A DNA stretch of 64,000 nt from Fen-999 sp044220545 (GCA_044220545.1 JBGAQX010000021.1:1-64000); one strand, 5' to 3'; numbered from the stretch's first letter, positions 24,639 through 36,020 are shown. Notes: generated by a model from the sequence alone, not told the origin. Numbers and translations are program-made.

Positions 24639-25138
24639 AAGTTTTCGGATTGGCCGGCTACAGCGGCGCCGGCAAGACAACGCTGATCGAGCAACTGATT
24701 CCGCGCTTCGTCGCGCGGGGGCTGACTGTGTCGCTGATCAAGCACACCCACCACAACTTCGATCTGGACAAGTCGGGCAAGGACTCCTTTCGGCATCGTG
24801 AAGCCGGCGCCACCGAGGTGATGCTGGTGTGCGACCAGCGCTGGGTGCTGATGCATGAGTTGCGTGGCGCGCCGGAGCCGAGTTTCGATGAACAAGTGGC
24901 CAACCTGTCGCCTTGCGATTTGTTGCTGGTCGAGGGTTTCAAGGCGACGCCGATGCCAAAGCTGGAAGTGCATCGGCCAGCCAACGGCAAGCCCTTCATC
25001 TGGCCGGCCAACCCGACCGTGGTGGCGGTGGCTACTCCCGAACCAGGCGACTTGCCGGAGGATTGCCCGCTGCCTCGGCTCGCCCTCGACGATCACGACG
25101 CCATCGCGGCGTTCATTCTGGAGCGGACTGGATTGTGA
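24635..25138 (+). CDS. mobB: Molybdopterin-guanine dinucleotide biosynthesis adaptor protein
   Basis: The 167-residue P-loop GTP-binding protein shows GYSGAGKTTLIEQLI at the N-terminus, KHTHHNFDLDKSGKDSFRHR, and DLLLVEGFKATPMPKLEVHR, all MobB signatures. It assists MobA in attaching GMP to molybdopterin; mobA is not in the window. It overlaps the ATP-grasp gene and is followed two bases later by moeA. Confidence 0.92.
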   Translation: MKVFGLAGYSGAGKTTLIEQLIPRFVARGLTVSLIKHTHHNFDLDKSGKDSFRHREAGATEVMLVCDQRWVLMHELRGAPEPSFDEQVANLSPCDLLLVEGFKATPMPKLEVHRPANGKPFIWPANPTVVAVATPEPGDLPEDCPLPRLALDDHDAIAAFILERTGL

Positions 25139-25140
25139 CG

Positions 25141-26334
25141 ATGCTGACATACGACGAGGCGCTGGCGCGGTTGCTGGCCGGTGCGCGCAGGGTCAAGGGT
25201 ACCGACCGAATGCCGCTGGCCGAGGCGGCCGGCCGGGTGCTGGCGGAAGCGGTGGTGTCGACGGTCGATGTGCCGCCTCATGACAACAGCGGTATGGACG
25301 GCTATGCGGTGCGTGTCGCCGACGTGCCGGTGGCGGGAACCAGTTTGCCCGTTGCCCAGCGGATACCCGCCGGCAGCGTTGGCCACGCGCTGGAGCCGGG
25401 CACGGCGGCGCGCATCTTTACCGGCGCGCCGGTACCAGCCGGCGCCGATGCCGTGGTGATGCAGGAATTCTGTGCCCATGGCCAGAACGGTCAGGTCATC
25501 GTCAATCAGGTGCCGCGCGTCGACGAGAACATTCGCCGGCTGGGCGAGGACATTCGGCGCGGCGCGGAAGTCTTGCCGGCGGGCACGGTGCTTGGCCCGG
25601 CGGCGATCGGCATGGCGGCCTCGGTCGGCATCCCCGTGTTGCCGGTGTGGCGGCGCCTGTCGGTGGCCATCCTGTCGACCGGCGATGAGCTGACCACTCC
25701 CGGCGAACCCTTGCCACCGGGCGGCATCTACAACTCGAATCGCTACCAGTTGACCAGCCTGCTCAAGGGACTGGGGTGCGACGTGGCCGACCTGGGCAAC
25801 CTGCCGGACAACCTGGAGGCCACGCGGCGCGCCCTGCGGCGGGCGGGTGCCGAGCACGATCTGGTCATCACCTCCGGCGGTGTGTCGGTCGGCGAGGAGG
25901 ACCATGTCAAGCCGGCCGTCGAGGCGGAAGGCGAACTGTCGCTCTGGAATATCGCCATCAAGCCGGGCAAGCCGCTGGCCTTCGGCAAGCTGGGGCAGGC
26001 CGATTTCATCGGCCTGCCGGGAAATCCGGTGTCGGCCTTCGTGACCTTCCTGGTGCTGGTCCGCCCCTTCATACGCAAGTGCCAGGGGGCCGGCAACCCG
26101 CTGCCGGCGGTACGCACTCTGGTCGCCGGTTTCGAGTGGGACAAGCCGGGTGCGCGTCGGGAGTTCCTGCGCGTCCGGATCGGCGCCGACGGCCGGCTGG
26201 AGCGCTTCGCCAATCAAAGCTCGGGCGTGCTGACTTCCTGCGTCTGGGCCGATGGTCTGGTGGATAATCCCGCTCATGGCGTCATCCGGCCGGGTGACGC
26301 GGTGCGCTATCTTGCCTTCGGGGCGATGCCGTGA
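25141..26334 (+). CDS. moeA: Molybdopterin molybdenumtransferase
   Basis: The 397-residue MoeA inserts molybdate into adenylylated molybdopterin. Visible marks are VDVPPHDNSGMDGYAV, the RIFTGAPVPAGADAVVMQE loop, LSTGDEL, the molybdate/MPT site ITSGGVSVGEEDHVK, and GLPGNPVSAFVTF. Length is normal. The ATG at 25141 is two bases after mobB, and its stop overlaps the GTG of moaD. Confidence 0.95.
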   Translation: MLTYDEALARLLAGARRVKGTDRMPLAEAAGRVLAEAVVSTVDVPPHDNSGMDGYAVRVADVPVAGTSLPVAQRIPAGSVGHALEPGTAARIFTGAPVPAGADAVVMQEFCAHGQNGQVIVNQVPRVDENIRRLGEDIRRGAEVLPAGTVLGPAAIGMAASVGIPVLPVWRRLSVAILSTGDELTTPGEPLPPGGIYNSNRYQLTSLLKGLGCDVADLGNLPDNLEATRRALRRAGAEHDLVITSGGVSVGEEDHVKPAVEAEGELSLWNIAIKPGKPLAFGKLGQADFIGLPGNPVSAFVTFLVLVRPFIRKCQGAGNPLPAVRTLVAGFEWDKPGARREFLRVRIGADGRLERFANQSSGVLTSCVWADGLVDNPAHGVIRPGDAVRYLAFGAMP

Positions 26335-26585
26335 CGATTCGGGTTCTCTATTTTGCCGGGCTGCGCGAGGCGCTCGGTACCTCGGGCGAGGAGATGCCCC
26401 TGCCGGCTGGAGTGACCACGGTGGGCGGCCTGCGCGACCATGTTGCCGGACGCGGCGAACCCTGGGCGCAACTGGTTCGGACTCGCAACCTGCGTTGTGC
26501 GGTCAACCAGGCCATGGTCGGTTTCGAAGCGACGGTGAAGCAGGGTGATGAAGTCGCCTTCTTTCCGCCCGTTACCGGAGGCTAG
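26331..26585 (+). CDS. moaD: Molybdopterin synthase small subunit
   Basis: The 84-residue ubiquitin-fold sulfur carrier ends in the required Gly-Gly tail (FFPPVTGG). The GTG start at 26331 overlaps the moeA stop (GTGA). The first strand TIRVLYFAGLREALG is typical. The thiocarboxylated C-terminus donates sulfur to precursor Z with MoaE, encoded next. MoaA, MoaC and MoeB are absent from the window. Confidence 0.93.
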   Translation: MTIRVLYFAGLREALGTSGEEMPLPAGVTTVGGLRDHVAGRGEPWAQLVRTRNLRCAVNQAMVGFEATVKQGDEVAFFPPVTGG

Positions 26586-26586
26586 G

Positions 26587-27051
26587 ATGTCCGTGTCCGT
26601 CCGGGAAGCGGACTTCGACGTGGGCGCGGAAATCGCGGCGCTGAGCGTGGAAGGCGGCGATGCCGGCGCGGTGGCCAGTTTCGTCGGCCTGGTACGGTGC
26701 GACAAGTCGGCCGGCGGCATACAGGCGATGACCCTCGAGCACTATCCGGGCATGACGGAGAAGGCCTTGGCGGAAATTGTCGCCGAGGCACGGCGGCGCT
26801 GGCCGCTCATCGCCGTGCGCGTCATTCACCGCGTCGGCCGGTTGCTGCCGGGCGATCGCATCGTCCTGGTGGCCGTGTCGTCCAGTCACCGGCAGGCGGC
26901 GTTTGCCGGCTGCGAGTTCATCATGGACTATCTGAAGACACGCGCGCCGTTCTGGAAACGCGAGGAAACCGCCCTGGGCAGCCGTTGGGTCGATGCCCGC
27001 GAATCGGACGACGAAGCCCTGCGGCGCTGGGCCGGGGGTGAAAGCAGCTAG
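26587..27051 (+). CDS. moaE: Molybdopterin synthase catalytic subunit
   Basis: The 154-residue MoaE shows GAVASFVGLVR, LEHYPGMTEKAL, RVIHRVGRLLPGD, and the catalytic lysines in DYLKTRAPFWKRE. It starts one base after moaD, behind the AGG that overlaps the moaD stop. The stop overlaps the convergent chemoreceptor gene by 4 bp (CTAG), leaving no room for a terminator. Confidence 0.94.
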   Translation: MSVSVREADFDVGAEIAALSVEGGDAGAVASFVGLVRCDKSAGGIQAMTLEHYPGMTEKALAEIVAEARRRWPLIAVRVIHRVGRLLPGDRIVLVAVSSSHRQAAFAGCEFIMDYLKTRAPFWKREETALGSRWVDARESDDEALRRWAGGESS

Positions 27052-28667
27052 ACCCGGAAGCGGCTGACGCTGGTCTCCAGGCGCGCCGCGCTGGCCTTCA
27101 GCGCCTGTGCCGATGCCGATGTTTCCCGGGCGGCGTCGTTGGTCTGATCGGCGGCGGCGGATATCGATTCCAGGTTGCGGCCGATGTCATGGCCGGCACT
27201 CTTCTGCTCCAGGAGCGAATGGTTGATGTCGTCGATACCGTGATGCTCCTGGTCCACGACCGCCATGCTCGCCTGCAACACGTTGGCAACCAGCTCCAGG
27301 GATTCCCGGCTGGTCTGGAGGACATCGGTGCTGGCCCGGATCGCGCCTTCCAGATTCTGCGACTGGGTGCGGATGCCTTGCGTGATGTTGTCTATTTCGG
27401 CAGCCGCCTTGCCGGACTTTTCCGCCAGGCCGCGCACCTCGTCGGCGACCACGGCAAAGCCCCGGCCGTGTTCGCCGGCCCGGGCCGCCTCGATGGCGGC
27501 GTTTAGCGCCAGCAGGTTGGTCTGATTGGCGATGTCCTTGACCTCGCCGGTCAGCGCCGTGATCGTGCGGGAATTGTTTACAAACTGCTCGGTCGCCTGG
27601 GCGATGCCGTGGATCGACTGTTCGATGTGGTCCATTTCCTGGCGCAGGTTGGTCACGCTCTTGCTGCCGTCCTTGGCGTGGCGCAGGCTGAGGTCGGCGG
27701 TGTCCTGCACGCCCTGGGCGGAGGCGGACACCGATTCGATGCTGGTGATCAATTGTTCGATTGCGGCGGCGATGGCCCCCGAGGCTTCGGCCTGACGCGC
27801 CGACGCCAGCGACATCGCTTCCACCGTGCCGGCGACCTGCGCCGATTCCTGGGCGACGGTGGCCGCCTCCCGCTGAACCTCGCCGATCGTTCCTTGCAGG
27901 CTGTCGAGGAACTTGTTGAACGATGTCGAGGCCCGGCCGACTTCGTCGGTCGAGTCCACCGGCAACCGGCGGGTCAGGTCGCCGTCACCGGACTCCAGTT
28001 GGCGGATCGAGTTCTCGAGCTGCAACAGGGGTCGGCGCAGGCGGTTGACCGCCGCCGTCAGCAGCAGCAGGGCGACGCCGAAAGCGACAATGAAGGCGCC
28101 GATACTGAGCAACCGGCTTCGCGACGCCAGATCCTCGACGGACTTCTTGGCCGTCGCCACGGCCGTGGCCTGCTCCTCGGAGCGCTTGAGCAGAATATCC
28201 TTGATGTCGCGCCAGGACGGGGTTTCGTCCTTGTTGAGCACCTGTATCGCCTCGGCGGTCTGGCCCCCTTTGGCCAGATCGCGAACGCGATCCTTGAGCG
28301 CGGTGTTGGCCGCCCAGCGTTTGCCCAGATCGGCGAGGGCGTCGGCTTCACCAGTGTCGTTGGCGAGCTTCTGCGCGGCTTGCAGGTGGTCGAGAAACTC
28401 CTTCTGGGCGGCTTCGAGGTTCTTGTAGGCTTTGGGGTTGGCGGCGTCGAGGATGATGTTGCGAATAGCCTGACCGGTTTGCAGCCCCTGCGCATACATG
28501 CCGCCGTAGGCTTGGAGACGCGCCTGGTCCTGTTCGACGAACTGGCCAAAGCGGGTCGCGACATTGCCGAGCGACCAGAGGGCGATGATGCCGCCGGACA
28601 GCATGATCAGCGACGAGATGGCCACCACGATCAACAGCGGTGTGCGGATGCTCTTGGCGTTACCCAT
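27048..28667 (-). CDS. Methyl-accepting chemotaxis protein
   Basis: The 539-residue chemoreceptor has TM1 at about 9-31 and a helical periplasmic sensor (residues about 32-175, four-helix-bundle type, no Cys or obvious cofactor motif). TM2 lies near 187-207, followed by a HAMP domain (RRPLLQLENSIRQLESGDGD) and a long signalling hairpin with the invariant tip (LALNAAIEAARAGEHGRGFA). No C-terminal CheR/CheB pentapeptide is present; the protein ends ETSVSRFRV. The ATG at 28667 follows GGAGT. It lies downstream of the phasin gene, 101 bases away. The ligand cannot be inferred. Confidence 0.92.
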   Translation of the reverse strand: MGNAKSIRTPLLIVVAISSLIMLSGGIIALWSLGNVATRFGQFVEQDQARLQAYGGMYAQGLQTGQAIRNIILDAANPKAYKNLEAAQKEFLDHLQAAQKLANDTGEADALADLGKRWAANTALKDRVRDLAKGGQTAEAIQVLNKDETPSWRDIKDILLKRSEEQATAVATAKKSVEDLASRSRLLSIGAFIVAFGVALLLLTAAVNRLRRPLLQLENSIRQLESGDGDLTRRLPVDSTDEVGRASTSFNKFLDSLQGTIGEVQREAATVAQESAQVAGTVEAMSLASARQAEASGAIAAAIEQLITSIESVSASAQGVQDTADLSLRHAKDGSKSVTNLRQEMDHIEQSIHGIAQATEQFVNNSRTITALTGEVKDIANQTNLLALNAAIEAARAGEHGRGFAVVADEVRGLAEKSGKAAAEIDNITQGIRTQSQNLEGAIRASTDVLQTSRESLELVANVLQASMAVVDQEHHGIDDINHSLLEQKSAGHDIGRNLESISAAADQTNDAARETSASAQALKASAARLETSVSRFRV

Positions 28668-28768
28668 TGCCGACTCCTCGCCTGTCTCCACTTATTCTTC
28701 CTGCAAGGTCTCCGCGGCGGTGTGCCGCCGCCCGCGGAGATTGCGGTATTGACGCGTGGTGCTATGGG

Positions 28769-29287
28769 CTACTTCTTGCCACGGGTGGGCGCGGCCTTCT
28801 TGGCCATGGCGTTGATGTTCTCGAACGCTGTTCTCGAAGCCGAGGTCATCTGCTCGAAGGCACTGTTGGCGTTGGCCATCGCCTGCTGCATGGTTTCCAT
28901 GACATTGGAGTTTTGTCCCGGCAGCGATTTGAAGAAGGTTTGGAACGCGTCGACGATGTCCTGGCTGCCGGCGGCCAACTGTTCGGTCAGCAGACGGGAG
29001 AATTCCATGCGCGCCGTGTTGCCGATCTCGGCGACCTGTTGCGCGGCGGCGATCATCTTCTGCGTGGTTTCCTGAGCGTATTGCGTGCGCAGCTTCATCA
29101 TGTCCTGTGGATCGGTCGAGCCGGTATGTGCCTTGGCTTGTTCGACGCTGTCCTGGAACAATTCGCGGGCCAACTGCGATTGCAGCGCCATGATGCGTTG
29201 CGAGTTTTCGATCGACAGTTGCGCCAGGCGCATCGCCGCTTCCATGTTCTTGCGCTGGATTTCCCCGAATTCGTGTTTGATCGCCAT
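28769..29287 (-). CDS. Phasin family protein (PHA granule coat)
   Basis: The 172-residue protein is almost entirely amphipathic helix and matches the phasin_2 family in layout: an N-terminal FGEIQRKNMEAAMRLAQLS helix, a central ARELFQDSVEQAKA segment, and a Lys-rich tail (AKKAAPTRGKK). Phasins coat polyhydroxyalkanoate granules and affect their size. The start at 29287 has an AAGGAGA site. It sits just after the CoA-transferase gene, consistent with acyl-CoA/PHA metabolism. Confidence 0.85.
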   Translation of the reverse strand: MAIKHEFGEIQRKNMEAAMRLAQLSIENSQRIMALQSQLARELFQDSVEQAKAHTGSTDPQDMMKLRTQYAQETTQKMIAAAQQVAEIGNTARMEFSRLLTEQLAAGSQDIVDAFQTFFKSLPGQNSNVMETMQQAMANANSAFEQMTSASRTAFENINAMAKKAAPTRGKK

Positions 29288-29303
29288 GTCTGTCTCCTTA
29301 GCC

Positions 29304-29315
29304 GTTGAATTCAAC
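29304..29315. promoter_or_regulatory. Perfect 12-bp palindrome upstream of the phasin gene
   Basis: GTTGAATTCAAC lies 17 bases before the phasin start. It is close enough to the ribosome site to be an operator for a repressor or merely chance. It does not resemble a known phasin-regulator site. Confidence 0.25.
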
Positions 29316-29358
29316 CAATTTATCCTAACATCAAGTCGCCACCCCATGCTGACCTGCG

Positions 29359-30966
29359 TCAATGGCCGGGCAAGTCGTCCTTCAGACCCATGTGTCCTTG
29401 ACGAAAGATCCGTTCATCCATGAACTTTACCTCACCGCGCATGATTGGCAGGAAGTCCATGCGATCGAGAATGTCACGCTGCAAGTCGATGCCGGGCGCG
29501 ATTTCCAGCAACTCCAGACCGTCGTTGCGGAGCTGGAACACGCAACGCTCGGTGATGTACAGCACGGTCTTGCCCGCCGCGGCGGCAACCGGGCCGCTGA
29601 AGGTTCGATGTTCCACTTCATGGACGAACTTCCGCGCCTGACCGTCGGCAAGTATGCGCAGAGCCCCGTCCTCGATGGCAACTTTGAGGTCGCCGGCGGT
29701 AAAGGTGCCGACAAACACCACCTTCTTGGCATTCTGGGAAATGTTGATGAAGCCGCCCGCGCCGGCCAGCCGGGGGCCGAACTTCGACACGTTGAGATTG
29801 CCCTGCCGGTCGGCCTGCGCCAGGCCCAGAAAGGCAATGTCCAGCCCGCCGCCATCATAGAAGTCGAACTGGCTGGGTTGGTCGATGATCGCTTGCGTGT
29901 TGGTGGCGGCGCCGAAGTTGAGGCCGCCGGCGGGAATGCCGCCGACCACGCCGGGTTCGGCGGTCATGGTCATCAGATCGATGATCTTTTCTTCGGCGGC
30001 CACCGACGCGACACCCTCCGGCATGCCGATGCCGAGATTCACGACAGCACCGGACACCAGCTCCAGTGCGGCGCGACGGGCGATGATCTTGCGTTCGCTC
30101 ATCGCCATGGCGGGTATGGCTGACAAGGGCACGCGAATCTCACCGGAGAACGCCGGGTTGTACTGCTCGGCGAAGGTTTGCATGTGGTATTCGGGTTTCT
30201 CCGCCACCACCACGCAATCCACCAGCACGCTGGGAATCTTCACCTGGCGCGGATTGAGGCTGCCCCGATCGGCCACGCGCTCGACCTGGGCGATGACGAT
30301 GCCGCCGGAATTGTGCGCCGCCATGGCCACGGCGAGCGCTTCCAGCGTCAGCGCTTCCTTCTCCATGGTGATATTGCCGTCCGGATCGGCGGTGGTGCCG
30401 CGGATCAGACCGACCTGGATGGGGAAGGCCTTGTAGAAGAGGTATTCCTCGTCGTCGATGGGCATCAGCCGGACCACCTCGGCGGTGGTTCTGGCATTCA
30501 GCCTGCCGCCGCCCAGGCGCGGGTCGACAAAGGTGCCCAGCCCGACGCGGGTCAGCGTGCCGGGCTTGCCGGCGGCGATGTCCCGAAACATATGGCTGAT
30601 GACCCCCTGGGGCAGGTTGTAGGCTTCGATGCGGTTGTCGACCGCCAGTTGCTGGAGTTTCGGTACCAGGCCCCAGTGCCCGCCGATCACCCGGCTGACC
30701 AAGCCCTCGTGTCCCAGGTGATTGAGGCCGCGCGTCTTGCCATCGCCTTGGCCGGCGGCATAGACAAGGGTCAGGTTGCGCGGCGCGCCGGTGGTGAGAA
30801 AGCGCTCTTCGAGCGCCACCGCCAGATTCTCGGCAAAGCCGATGCCGACGAAGCCGGTGGTGGCGACTGTGTCACCGTCGCGGACGAGGGCCAGCGCTTC
30901 ACGCGCCGAGACGACTTTGCCGGATGCCTGGCTGTGCCTGGTAGCGACAGGGGATGGGCTGGACAA
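29359..30966 (-). CDS. Acyl-CoA:acetate/propionate CoA-transferase
   Basis: The 535-residue protein joins both CoA-transferase halves (family I). The N-terminal half has SAREALALVRDGDTVATTGF. The C-terminal half has RRAALELVSGAVVNLGIGMP and the catalytic Glu in MTAEPGVVGGIPAGG. This layout is that of propionate CoA-transferase/YdiF-type enzymes, which exchange CoA between short acyl acids. A TTG start at 30966 is preferred because AGGAGA sits eight bases upstream; a longer open frame to 31044 lacks a ribosome site. The phasin gene follows in the same direction. Confidence 0.85.
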   Translation of the reverse strand: MSSPSPVATRHSQASGKVVSAREALALVRDGDTVATTGFVGIGFAENLAVALEERFLTTGAPRNLTLVYAAGQGDGKTRGLNHLGHEGLVSRVIGGHWGLVPKLQQLAVDNRIEAYNLPQGVISHMFRDIAAGKPGTLTRVGLGTFVDPRLGGGRLNARTTAEVVRLMPIDDEEYLFYKAFPIQVGLIRGTTADPDGNITMEKEALTLEALAVAMAAHNSGGIVIAQVERVADRGSLNPRQVKIPSVLVDCVVVAEKPEYHMQTFAEQYNPAFSGEIRVPLSAIPAMAMSERKIIARRAALELVSGAVVNLGIGMPEGVASVAAEEKIIDLMTMTAEPGVVGGIPAGGLNFGAATNTQAIIDQPSQFDFYDGGGLDIAFLGLAQADRQGNLNVSKFGPRLAGAGGFINISQNAKKVVFVGTFTAGDLKVAIEDGALRILADGQARKFVHEVEHRTFSGPVAAAAGKTVLYITERCVFQLRNDGLELLEIAPGIDLQRDILDRMDFLPIMRGEVKFMDERIFRQGHMGLKDDLPGH

Positions 30967-31088
30967 GGGGCTATCTCCTCTTGGCTTTCTTGTCTTGTGG
31001 CAATTGTGCGCCGCCGGGAAGCGGGGTATGGAAGCGCTTGGCAAGGGATAGTGCGGTCGTTTGCACGGAAACCCAAGTCTGCCCGACG

Positions 31089-31337
31089 CTAGCGGACGCT
31101 GCTTTTTGGTGTCCCGGGGGAGTTCGTCAGGCTGGTCGCCTGAGCCGCGAATTGAAGCATGGCACGCAACGCGGCATTGACCGCGGCGGCATTGGGAAAA
31201 CTTGCCGCAACGTCACTTTCCAGTACCACGACATTGCTGCTTTCCACATACTGCTGGTAGTACTTGCCACGCACGGCCTTGGAAAAATCGAAATCGTACT
31301 CGGGACGAACCTCGTCAGACTGGTTGTTGTTGCTCAT
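31089..31337 (-). CDS. BrnA-type antitoxin of the BrnT pair
   Basis: The 82-residue protein (MSNNNQSDEVRPEYDFDFSK...) has the VRGKYYQQYVESSNVVVLE and DVAASFPNAAAVNAALRAML segments common in small antitoxins paired with BrnT-type toxins. In such antitoxins the C-terminal part contributes DNA binding. It overlaps the toxin gene by 23 bp and is read after it. Here the antitoxin follows the toxin, the usual brnT-brnA order. Confidence 0.75.
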   Translation of the reverse strand: MSNNNQSDEVRPEYDFDFSKAVRGKYYQQYVESSNVVVLESDVAASFPNAAAVNAALRAMLQFAAQATSLTNSPGTPKSSVR

Positions 31338-31599
31338 ACCGATTCCTCTCATGGGTGGTCGCCTCTCTGGCGCTGATGATTCGAAATATAACTTCGTGCT
31401 CGGTGTGAGCAACAACAAGAAGCCGCCCGGCGAACGAGATGCCCACGGTCAGCCATCGTTCCTCCCCGTAGGAATGATCAGGATCGGGAAAGGTTCCGGC
31501 CAGCGGGTCGCCGAAAACTGTCGTGGCCTCCTGAAAGGACACGCCATGCTTTGCCCAGTTGGCATTTGCCTTGGTGTCATCCCATTCAAATTTCATCAT
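31315..31599 (-). CDS. BrnT-family ribonuclease toxin
   Basis: The 94-residue protein opens with FEWDDTKANANWAKHGVSF, the hallmark of BrnT (RelE-fold RNase), followed by EATTVFGDP, GEERWLTVGIS and the C-terminal IRIISAREATTHERNRYE-like segment (here IFRIISAREATTHERNRYE). Two ATGs in tandem (31599, 31596) make the exact start ambiguous. The family cleaves mRNA when unbound. It forms a self-contained module between the CoA-transferase and clpB genes. Confidence 0.85.
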   Translation of the reverse strand: MMKFEWDDTKANANWAKHGVSFQEATTVFGDPLAGTFPDPDHSYGEERWLTVGISFAGRLLVVAHTEHEVIFRIISAREATTHERNRYEQQQPV

Positions 31600-31953
31600 T
31601 TACTTCCGTAAGGTGATACTCGTCGCCCATTGTTGACGGTGCCTGACCTCTGATTCGGTGGGGTTGCTGCTGTGGCGCCTAGCAATTATGCGCCGGTGGC
31701 GATGCCTGGGGAATGGCCGCCGGCGCAAGATTGCCAGCCAGACGCCGGTACGCGGGCAGCGCGGCCGGGCAGCCTTGAGAGGGGCGTGACGATGCCTCGG
31801 CGAATCGTTGTTTTGATCGTCTTGGTCTGGTCGGTGCGTTTGGCTTGCCTTGTGGGCATATCGCTACGAACCGCATCGGCAAGTGTTTGGCCGAGATGTT
31901 GAAAACCCCGCCGGAATCCCCACATCGTCGGTAACGACATTAGGGAGGTTGCC
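31600..31953. other. Intergenic region between the toxin gene and clpB
   Basis: These 354 bases hold no convincing gene. The right end contains the heat-shock promoter of clpB and its AGGGAGG ribosome site (31942-31948). The left end should hold the promoter of the toxin-antitoxin pair on the minus strand, but I cannot point to clear -35/-10 boxes. The middle shows no strong repeat or hairpin. Confidence 0.5.
31898..31925 (+). promoter_or_regulatory. Sigma-32 heat-shock promoter of clpB
   Basis: GTTGAAA at 31898-31904 and CCCCACAT at 31918-31925 are separated by 13 bases, close to the sigma-32 consensus CTTGAAA-N13-15-CCCCATNT. Initiation near 31932 would leave a leader of about 22 bases to the ATG at 31954. 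The downstream gene being the ClpB disaggregase makes this a confident assignment. Confidence 0.8.
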
Positions 31954-34533
<2,580 letters not shown>

Positions 34534-35412
34534 GTGAACTCTGCGGATCAGTGGGTGGCAAGGTTAGCGGTCGGGGCGCTGGCGGTTCTCTGCGCGTCGG
34601 CCGTTGCCGCCGCTCCGGCGATGCCGCCGCACCTGAATCCCTCCGGGCAAACCGAGTATCGGGAATTCCTGGAGGCGGCCAATCATCGCGCTTTCGCCGT
34701 TGCTCCCGGTGGCGCCTGGGGCTGGGCATCGGCCGAGCCATCAGCGCAGGCGGCCGAAGACAAGGCGCTGGCGATTTGCCAGGGTCAGACGCCGCAGCGC
34801 TGTGTCAGTTACGCGGTCGACGAAAAGACGGTTTTCGATGTCGTCGCCTGGCCGCGCCTGTGGCGGCCCTACGCGAGCGCCAGCCAGGCAAAGCGAGCGA
34901 CGCTTGGCCGCGAACGCGACCAACGCCTGGCCGATCTGGCCTATACCGATGCCAAAGGCGTTCACCGCAACCTGTCGGCGCTGAAGGGTAAAGTGGTGGT
35001 GGTGCATTTCTGGGGCGCGTGGTGTCCGCCGTGCCGGCAGGAAATGCCGGAATTGCAGAAACTGCGCAAGGCGCTTGCCGATCAGCCCGACATTGCTTTC
35101 GTGGTCATGCAGGCGCGCGAGAAGTTCGATGTCTCGCGGCAATGGGCGGAGCGTCAGGGCATCGATCTGCCGCTGGTCGATTCCGGTTCGACGGGTGACG
35201 GCGATACGCAATTCCAGTTGGCCGGCGGCGGCCGAATCAAGGATCGCGACATCGCCAGCCGTTTTCCCACCACCTATGTGCTCGACAAGAACGGCTTGGT
35301 GCTGTTCTCGCACATCGGCCCGGTTCACGACTGGCTACAGTACGAAGCCTTCCTGCGCGACGCGGCGGGCCAGTCGGGCCAGTCGGGCCAATCGGGCCAA
35401 TCGGCCCGATAG
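34534..35412 (+). CDS. Periplasmic TlpA-type thioredoxin-fold protein
   Basis: The 292-residue product uses a GTG that directly follows the clpB stop. A signal segment (LAVGALAVLCASAVAAA) is followed by an N-terminal domain with two cysteines (AICQGQTPQRCVSYA; residues about 89-98) of unclear function. A TlpA/redoxin domain has the active site WGAWCPPCRQE, then FPTTYVLDKNGLVLFSHIG. The enzyme should reduce or isomerise disulfides in the periplasm, as in cytochrome c maturation. The C-terminus is a short Gly-Gln-Ser repeat tail. It may be read from the clpB heat-shock promoter. Confidence 0.82.
   Translation: MNSADQWVARLAVGALAVLCASAVAAAPAMPPHLNPSGQTEYREFLEAANHRAFAVAPGGAWGWASAEPSAQAAEDKALAICQGQTPQRCVSYAVDEKTVFDVVAWPRLWRPYASASQAKRATLGRERDQRLADLAYTDAKGVHRNLSALKGKVVVVHFWGAWCPPCRQEMPELQKLRKALADQPDIAFVVMQAREKFDVSRQWAERQGIDLPLVDSGSTGDGDTQFQLAGGGRIKDRDIASRFPTTYVLDKNGLVLFSHIGPVHDWLQYEAFLRDAAGQSGQSGQSGQSAR
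35367..35402 (+). repeat. Four tandem 9-bp repeats encoding Gly-Gln-Ser
   Basis: The unit GGGCCAGTC (two copies) then GGGCCAATC (two copies) runs in frame at the end of the thioredoxin-fold gene and encodes four GQS units before the stop. Copy number could vary by slippage without changing frame. Confidence 0.8.
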
Positions 35413-35424
35413 CCGATCCATTCG

Positions 35425-35994
35425 CTAGTCCCGGCGGCGGGCGCCGTGCCGGTGGCAGGAAACGAGGTGGTCATCCACCATGCCGACCGCCTGCATCAGC
35501 GCATAGCAGATCGTGGCGCCGACGAACTTGAAACCGCGCGCCTTGAGGTCGCGCGACATGGCCGCTGAAATTCCGGTTTCGGCGGGTATTTCCGCCATGG
35601 TCCGCCACGCATTGCGCACCGGTTTGCCGTCGACGAATCCCCACAGATAGGCGTCGAAGCTGCCGAATTGGTTCTGCACGGTCAGGAAAGCGTTGGCGTT
35701 GGCAATGGCGGCGGCGATCTTGAGCCGGTTTCTGACGATGCCCGGGTCGCCAAGCAGGCGCGCCACTTCGGCATCGCCGTAACGGGCGACCAGCGCCGGA
35801 TCGAAGTCATCGAACGCCCGCCGGTAAGCCGCGCGCTTGCGCAAGATCGTGATCCAGGCCAGACCCGCTTGAGCACCTTCGAGGATCAGGAACTCGAACA
35901 GGCGGCGATCGTCGTGACACGGCACCCCCCATTCGGTGTCGTGATACGCGACGTACAGGGGATCATCACCGCACCAGGGGCATCGGTCGACCAT
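35425..35994 (-). CDS. tag: DNA-3-methyladenine glycosylase I
   Basis: The 189-residue enzyme has all Tag marks: the zinc-binding N-terminal CPWC and the C-terminal HxxxC ligand set (HLVSCHRH), the YHDTEWGVPCHDDRRLFEFL segment, and the substrate pocket LAWITILRKRAAYRRAF. It removes 3-methyladenine from alkylated DNA. The start at 35994 diverges from the pabB-pabC gene, with 26 bases between. Confidence 0.95.
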   Translation of the reverse strand: MVDRCPWCGDDPLYVAYHDTEWGVPCHDDRRLFEFLILEGAQAGLAWITILRKRAAYRRAFDDFDPALVARYGDAEVARLLGDPGIVRNRLKIAAAIANANAFLTVQNQFGSFDAYLWGFVDGKPVRNAWRTMAEIPAETGISAAMSRDLKARGFKFVGATICYALMQAVGMVDDHLVSCHRHGARRRD

Positions 35995-36020
35995 GTCGGC
36001 ATTTCCTCCGAGGTTTTGGA

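Noticed and set aside
29288..29358. Sigma-70 promoter before the phasin gene
   Set aside because: Several TTGA-type boxes occur, but none has a -10 hexamer at 16-18 bases; only the palindrome was kept, at low confidence.
31672..31902. Small open frame upstream of clpB
   Set aside because: It has no ribosome site or recognisable product and runs into the heat-shock promoter.
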